The translations under genes were made by a program, and so were the position numbers. The notes beneath the pieces are model-generated. The model was not told where the DNA came from, did not search any database, and saw nothing but the letters and a program-made list of their open reading frames with translations. A DNA stretch of 64,000 nucleotides from the NCBI GenBank assembly GCA_963853835.1, contig OY970834.1:40455257-40519256 (forward strand). The letters run 5' to 3'. Shown here one piece after another: positions 57,624 to 64,000 of the stretch. Position 1 is the first letter of the stretch. Every line of letters starts with the position of its first letter. Source of the stretch: Calendula officinalis (Eukaryota > Streptophyta > Magnoliopsida > Asterales > Asteraceae).

Positions 57624-58310
57624 CAGGGGCGGTACCAGATAAATTTTTAAAGGTTGGCAAAATTTTGGAGTGCAAGTCAGGTTCTTTGAGTGAGATTTAT
57701 TTAAAATCAAATCGTAAACCAAATCAAATCAGTTTTAGTTTGAAGAAAGTCTAAACGTAAACTAAATTAGTTAAAATCAAAATTCACGTGTTAGTTAATT
57801 CGAGAATAAAAAATCCAAAATTTAATAATATAAAAAACAGATTACAATTTTTTATAGTGGTATATCTCATTCTTAACTCATATTCGTATTCAATTATGTT
57901 AGAACGTTCAAGTAAGTTTTAAAGTGTTCATATATAGATGATGTGGACTAATATGTCACTGGTTAAAATATATGTGTGATCAAATAAATGATAAGTATAA
58001 TATTTTTAAACCAATAAACCTAAGGGAAAATGAATCAAAAGAAAAGAAAATTTTAATAGGAAATAGAGTAAAAGAAACGTTAAAACGAGAAAGAAATAAA
58101 ATATTACAAAAATATATATGCATATGGAAGGGATTTAAACTAAATGTTATATGTTTTAAGATACATGAGTTAGCCACTGAGCTAATAGATGACGTGTGTT
58201 AGTTATCGCTCATATATTATGTATATTTTGATGAACCAAGCCAAAAAAATGAACCGACCCCTAAAAAATTTATACTAATCAGAAAAATTCTGGGGTGGGC
58301 ACCGCCCTTG
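57624..58310. mobile_element. Non-autonomous hAT element
   Basis: The ends CAGGGGCGGTACCAG and inverted CAAGGGCGGTGCCCA are flanked by a perfect 8-bp duplication ATTACTTG (57616-57623 and 58311-58318). The 687-bp interior has no transposase and differs from the element at 56397-57119 despite similar ends. Confidence 0.92.
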
Positions 58311-58532
58311 ATTACTTGTACGTTGTGTTATTAACATCAAAAAGTGTGGTAGAAAATTAATTACCATTAATTAAAGATATGTTTGGTTTGTTAATGGTAT
58401 TAAGGATAGTGCTAACTGCTAAGTATCTATTTGATTTTAGTTTTACGTACATATTTTTAACATGTTATCAACTCAAAATTTTGTGAAATTCAAATGGGAC
58501 TAATATATATTCTTTGAACGGCAATTTACATA

Positions 58533-58852
58533 CTTCCTCCGATTCAAAATGAGTGCTACATTTTCCTTATATAGGTGATTCAAAATAAGTGCTACACTTT
58601 GAAAATTACCTTATTTGGCAAAAAATTGTAGGACCCACACATGACACACCCACTAACTATCTATTTTAACAAAGTGAAATGACCCATTTACCTTACTTTT
58701 TACTTTTAAACATCATTAACCCCACTTTATTCAAAAGGTGTGGGACTCATTATCCACTAACCATTCAATTAATCTAATTTAACCATCATTATAATCTTTT
58801 GCCTTAAAACCGTGAAATCCAAAGTGTAGCACTTATTTTGAATCGGAGGAAG
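58533..58852. mobile_element. Stowaway MITE
   Basis: CTTCCTCCGATTCAAAATGA and its inverted right end, flanked by TA. It lies about 175 bp past the stop of the intact bHLH gene. Confidence 0.93.
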
Positions 58853-59028
58853 TATTATATTATCTGCAAGAAGCTAGAGAAAAGAACAAAGAAAAATATT
58901 ACACGGGACTAATTAATATACATTTTATTCAACTATAATTAACAACAACAATATTGATACATTGATGGAATGACAAGCTAGGAAGAAGTTACAAAAAGAT
59001 AATAATTAATAATTAGTGACTAATCCCA

Positions 59029-60805
59029 CTACATTTTGTTTAGAACAGCATGTTTTAAGGTGTTTTCTTCACTTGTAAATCCATTAGGAACCTTGACAAT
59101 TACATCTTGTAGCATCAAATTTTTCACACTTGACACACTCGCATACTCAACTTTCAAATCAAGGCTTCTAAGTGCATCCATTAACTTTGCGGTTGGATGA
59201 TTAACATCCGGTGATTGAACCCTAATCATCGCTTCTGATCCAAGTAATTTCACCTCAACTTCAACACGATTAGCCACCGAATTCCCATCGGTAGTTCCTG
59301 AATTATGAACATGATTATAACTCAACTTGTTCTCATTTCTTGATCCTAAATTATTTTCTAATGTTTGGAGTTTGGATGTGAGCTCGTTGATGTAAGTAAC
59401 TGCATCTGCTAATAAAGAAGCTTTGTCCATCTTGGATACGTATGGAACCACGCTTCTGAGAGCATAAAACCGATGGTTTAACTTCTCTCTTCTTTGTTGC
59501 TCGGCCTCCACGTGGTACCCGGGCACCATTATTTTCGGCTGCCCAACTGCCCCTTTTGCCCGTCTCCCTCTCTTCTTCGGTGCTGAGCTGTTGATTTCAA
59601 ATGGATCCAAATCAGATGACGAAATCTTTGTCTTTTTCATGCTGATCACTTCTTCTTGTCCTTCTTCACTTAGTTGAATCTGAGGGACTGCAAATCAATC
59701 CATCGGTACACACAAATTAGTTGATTTTGATCTAATTTTAGGTGTTATTTGTGTGCAGCTTAATGAAATCATTCAACGCTAAATGTTGAACCATTCAGCA
59801 TTCAGTGCATTTATTTGACATTTTTGAATAAAATATATACTGAATGAAACATAAAAAAACTGATGTAGCTTCTACCTTAAAATATATGCTTAATCATTAG
59901 GAAAATGATAATGACAGCCCTTAGGGCTGTCAATAACAAAACAAAATTAATATAAAAATCGCCCCCTGAATTTTAGGAACACTCCTCTATCAATGAATGT
60001 ACAATCATTTTATGCACCCTAATCATTAATAAGTCATAATAGTTATCAAATAGTTTCTCACATTCAAAACAATTTTATGCAGGCATCCTAATCATTCAAA
60101 CAAAATGTAACGCTTAGTCATTTTATATCTATCAAACAATACTTAATTTTTTTTCTTCATGATTTTCACAACAACAAAAAAACAAACGATACGAATTGAA
60201 ATCGGGAAAAGAACAACGTATAAAAGATGATGTATACCTTGATTAGGGACTTCACATTCATCAACCAGATTAACGCAGTTGATGTTGCTAAAGTTATACG
60301 AATCAAAGACTGATTTGGTTAACTGGATTAAACCACCCTCTTGTTCAACAATATCACAAGAACCTAATTCAACGACGCCGTTTGAAGTTGGAACACAAAC
60401 CAAAGACTTGATTCCACGTGCTCTAACTTCTTCGGTTCTTTTACTACTGTACTTCTTTAACTCCATGTCTCCGGTCAACCACAAGGACGATCCCGAACTA
60501 TAACTCTCGCCGACGACATCGTTTCCTGCCGGAAAAGACATCGCGACAGAAGACATAATCAACCACTGGTTATCGGAGATATCATCGGTGGAACTGTCAA
60601 GGCCGTTTGTTCTTGAAGACGGAGAGTGAGGGTTGGTGGCGGGGAAATAACCGTCGGCCCACGAGAGAACAAGACGGCCGCCGGTGTCTTTGGTGGCTTG
60701 CCAGAAAATGGCGTAAACCCATTTCTCTGGTCGGTTTTGGAGGATGTATTTGAGTCGGGTTTGAAGTGAGGTTTGTTGCATAGTGGATGGGCTATTTGAC
60801 GACAT
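59029..60805 (-). CDS. MYC/bHLH14-like transcription factor
   Basis: Two exons, 60805-60238 and 59687-59029, join in frame to 408 aa with a GT..AG intron. Residues ~15-190 are the bHLH-MYC N-terminal domain (LQTRLKYILQNRPEKWVYAI; CVPTSNGVVELGS), which in MYC2-type proteins binds JAZ repressors and Mediator. A basic nuclear-signal-like KKRGRRAK precedes the bHLH (248-297: HVEAEQQRREKLNHRFYALR, SKMDKASLLADAVTYINEL), and an ACT-like tail follows (QSPDVNHPTAKLMDALRSLD). The contacts His248, Glu252 and Arg256 are kept; the usual Arg after Glu252 is Gln253. The ATG at 60805 is the first in frame. By family it acts in the nucleus in jasmonate responses. MYC2-subclade versus bHLH14 is not certain. 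Confidence 0.92.
59900..60019. mobile_element. MULE-type MITE in the intron of the bHLH gene
   Basis: A perfect 9-bp duplication TAATCATTA lies at 59891-59899 and 60020-60028. The left end GGAAAATGATAATGACAGCC matches the middle layer of the nest at 50650. The right-hand palindrome present there is missing here, so the 120-bp copy is internally deleted. Confidence 0.9.
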
Positions 60806-60917
60806 TTGAGCAAGACGCCGGCGACGAGTAGTAATGAACTCCGGCAACGATTGAGCTGTCGAGAGAAAATTAGATGAGTGAGTCAATGAGATAATGTGGA
60901 GCTGGTTCTAAATGCTA

Positions 60918-60926
60918 CTTTTATAG
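60918..60926 (-). promoter_or_regulatory. TATA box of the intact bHLH gene
   Basis: Minus-strand CTATAAAAG, about 115 bp before the ATG. This would give a transcript start near 60890 and a leader of about 85 nt. Confidence 0.6.
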
Positions 60927-60929
60927 CGG

Positions 60930-61829
60930 CGGTGAATATGATGAAAACTTATGATGTCAACTCATCTTTTATATTGTGTACTGTGTAGTGTGTAATACTC
61001 GTTTTTATAGAATAAACTTCTTTTTATTTTGCTTAGATTTTTAGGAAAAAATTAAAAATAATACTAGAATAATTATGATTAAAATATAAATTTATTAGAA
61101 TTATCAGTAAGACTTTGCACATACAATTGTGAAAAAAATATTATTTTATTAAGTAACCCATTAAATTGGAAAAGTAAAACATTTATTAGGGATAATTGAA
61201 AATGAATAAAAGAAAAATAAGAAGTTTACTTAGAGACGTGACTAATCATACTAATTTTGAGAAAATGAATAAATATTGAGTTTTGATTAAAATCTTTAAG
61301 TGCATAAAATGTTATACAATAATTTATTGGGAAGTGTTTCCTAAAATTAAGGAGTTAATTATAATTTTTTAATACATATCTTATGATAATTCTTAAAACT
61401 GTTATTATCAAAACCCATAAATATTTATGCTTTTAGTTCATAAATTTTGAGAAAATGAATAAATATTTATGACGTCTTCTTATTAATTATACTTTATGCA
61501 AACGGTGTCCTTTGAGATACATCCGCACCAAAAATATTTGTATTCAATGAGCATGGAGCCCAACTTCGTTCCTACCTTTCATTTCTTTTCCCGGGCGAAT
61601 TGCTTCATTTGAAGCATAGATTATATTTAATATCTGTATTTCAGTAACATGCTATCAGATTTACATGTTTAAAATCTACAATAATAATGAATTTTGGAAG
61701 TTAGTAGGAAAAACTGAATATGAAAGTCTCGTCTCACATTAGCCGAACCAAAGTTAATATTCATCATCGGTTAATTGATAACAAATAACAACTATATAGA
61801 TTTGTGTTTTGGTAAAGTAAAAATATTTT
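60930..61829. other. AT-rich upstream region
   Basis: No open frame or clear repeat; ATAAATATT words recur. Confidence 0.55.
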
Positions 61830-62023
61830 GGGAAATGCTAACAAGTGCCCTAAGGGCAATGGTTAAGAAATTTTTTTTGGTATAAAGTAATTGTAAATTA
61901 ACTAATAAAAAACACCCCCATTAATTTTAATAACCATTTTGATTAGTTATGTTCCATAATTTGTACATTAACTATTTTAACTTCCCTTAATCATTGCCCT
62001 AAGGGCAATGGTTAGCATTTCCC
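61830..62023. mobile_element. MULE-type MITE
   Basis: GGGAAATGCTAACAAGTGCC at the left and inverted GGGAAATGCTAACCATTGCC at the right; both continue into CCTAAGGGCAATG. A perfect 9-bp duplication AAATATTTT lies at 61821-61829 and 62024-62032. Confidence 0.95.
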
Positions 62024-62032
62024 AAATATTTT

Positions 62033-63493
62033 TGGTTGAACGTAAGACAGTTTCTAAGCTTGACATGAATTGACATTTCAGTTTTTGTCATATCAGCATC
62101 ACATCTATTGATACTACTACTGGCACACTCATACCAACAATACATTTTTACTTCATTTTTTGGGCGGCATGCATTATAAAATATACACAATGCTAATACC
62201 TCATATAAAATTCCCCATATCTTCGTCCCCAATCACTTCGGTTATGCAACGCATGAATCGTTGTCTCTCCAACTAAAGGCATGCTGCCAACGGTTTGATC
62301 AGTGCGAAGTGAACCGAAGGCCAACCGACTAAGTCGTTGACAGTGGCTTAATTGGTTAACATTGTTACATACTCTCCAAGAAGTACCAACTGATGCAGAC
62401 TCAAATATGGAGTCACAAATTCCTTTATTTTTTGAAACACATGATCGCATGAACAAATGAGTTGCATTGAAATATGTATAAATTTTATCATGAGTTTCCA
62501 TTTAAGGCGTTTGACGATTCAAAAGCTTCGTATTAACGAGGCTACATGTTGGGCTATAGCCATGCTTGATTTACAGAACGTTCAGACCCAAAACACTGTT
62601 TTTTGAGAGTTTATTTGCATTTTTAAGTTTTGTTTTGTAAAATTTTTGTCTTTATTTTAAGCTTAATTTTGGGGTTATTTAATGTTTGTTTGAAATTCTA
62701 AAAGAGTTACTTTTTAATTTTTAGAAATATTGAGTTTTTTTCCTAAAATTCTTCTTCTTTACATTAACAGTTTTTTAAGATCTAAATCTATATTATTCTA
62801 AAATTACACATGTATTTTAGTTTAAATTTTCCTAATATTCTTAAAAATTAAGCAGACCAATCTCTGTTATTGTTTTGAGTCTATTCACCAATTTACCATG
62901 TTCCAATTCTCTATAAATCCTTTTTACCTTTCCTTTTTGGGTGCTACTAAAAACACTTCAATACTTTCAAAAGGTTAATTCTTGGGAAATGTGTAGATGG
63001 ATAGTCAAGTAGGCAATTGGCGGTTCTTTGACCAAATAGATAGTAGCATTCAATGCTACACATAGCCTATATAATTGTCAATTTTTTAATATATAAATTT
63101 TATATAATTTTATTGTAGCTAGTCTACTACTATCTCTCCATCTTTTTATGTCTACAAAAGAACAATACCCAGATTCCTAATAATATTTATTATTTTATAA
63201 TTAAATTTCTTTTTCCTTAGTAACTTTTAATTTATAACGTTCGAGAAAAAACTGAATACGTTAATAATATTTAATTGAACATTTTTTGTTTACATCTTTA
63301 AAAAAAATTAAAATTTTATAACTACATTAATAGTATAATGATAAATAATTTTGCTACATCGAATGTATCACTTACTTTGATACGGAGGCAATATATTTGG
63401 TCAATTATATTTCTCCTATTACGATAAAATTTATACCGAAATGTAGATAAAAACAAATTGAGCATAAATACATATTTGAATTTGTATTACATA
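62033..63493. other. Intergenic, no supported gene
   Basis: Minus-strand frames at 61999-62232 and 62193-62501 are less AT-rich than their surroundings, and the second contains SRLAFGSLRTDQTVGSMPLV, but I recognise nothing. The rest is AT-rich. Confidence 0.4.
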
Positions 63494-63806
63494 CTTCCTC
63501 CGATTCAAAATAAATGATACACTTTGAGTTTCACGTTTTTTTAGGCAAAAGATTATAATGATGTTTAAATTAGATTAATTAGATGGTTAGTGGAGAATGG
63601 GTCCCACACTTTTCGAATAAAGTGGAGTTAATAATGTTTAAAAGTAAAAAGTAAAGGTAAAGATGTCATTTCACTTTGTTAAAATAGATAGTTAGTGGTG
63701 AGAGTCCTACTTTTTTTTATCAAATAAGGTAATTTTTCAAAGTGTATCACTTATTTTGAATTGCCCCAAAAAGAAAAGTGTATCACTTATTTTGAATCGG
63801 AGGAAG
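63494..63806. mobile_element. Stowaway MITE (complete reference copy)
   Basis: CTTCCTCCGATTCAAAATAA and an inverted right end with the same sequence, TA on both sides (63492-63493 and 63807-63808), 313 bp. It is the uninterrupted version of the outer layer of the nest at 50569-55479. Confidence 0.95.
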
Positions 63807-64000
63807 TATTATGTATTAAAAGATATTAGATGAAAACTAAATTATATATAAAATGAGTTTTCATATTAAAAAATTAAGAAATCTTGATTTGATATTTGAC
63901 ATTTTTCTACCTGCACCGTTCGGTATCAAGCAGGAGGATGTAATATACTAGTAATATTTTATTATTTTATGAAGATTTAAATATTTGATTATTTTTATAT

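Noticed and set aside
62193..62501. 102-codon minus-strand frame as a gene
   Set aside because: Some protein-like stretches, but no recognisable family, exon structure or promoter; left unnamed.

Overview
The window is nuclear DNA of a flowering plant: AT-rich, low gene density, spliced genes with GT..AG introns, and many plant transposons. The retroelement proteins and the Helitron ends most resemble what I know from Asteraceae (daisy family, e.g. Tanacetum/Artemisia relatives). That placement is an inference from family resemblance, not a search result.

Host genes. (1) 26848-31174 (+): a complete four-exon BODYGUARD-type alpha/beta hydrolase (cuticle formation), 462 aa, with a full Ser-Asp-His triad. 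(2) 59029-60805 (-): a complete two-exon MYC/bHLH14-like transcription factor, 408 aa. (3) 45817-48256 (-): a tandem paralogue of it with the same intron phase, a frameshift after the bHLH domain, a Gly-Ser repeat and a hAT element in its intron. Three broken host-gene pieces are also recognisable: the first three exons of a chloroplast copper ATPase PAA1/HMA6-like gene (37464-38692, -), a decayed malectin-like/LRR gene (40447-42425, +) and one exon of a UBC32-like E2 enzyme (5958-6089, +).

Mobile DNA, left to right: a Helitron 3' end (836, -); a CACTA element (1343-3104) with a nested PIF/Harbinger element; a long-TIR element holding a 107-bp tandem array (4250-5241); a Helitron tail with Pif1-like helicase remnant (to 8716); a MULE MITE (9109-9277); a solo LTR (10161-10766); hAT elements (12103-12855 and 13581-25490); and, inside the second hAT, a very young 11.3-kb SIRE/Maximus-type copia retrotransposon (14000-25341, -) carrying an extra 1140-aa ORF. 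Further right come foldback elements (32939-33750, 37213-37449, 48494-49330), SINEs, three more Helitron 3' ends (35330, 39940, 44154), Stowaway MITEs, two hAT elements (56397-57119, 57624-58310), and a three-level nest at 50569-55479 (Stowaway > MULE MITE > copia).

Most notable: the SIRE element is peppered with one octamer, CAGTAGTA/TACTACTG, in both LTRs, in a 240-bp spacer before ORF3, and inside its coding linkers. This resembles the motif accumulation known for VANDAL transposons and their VANC anti-silencing proteins, so the extra ORF is a candidate partner for the motif. Stretches without a gene are described as separate entries; most are AT-rich with no feature I can support.
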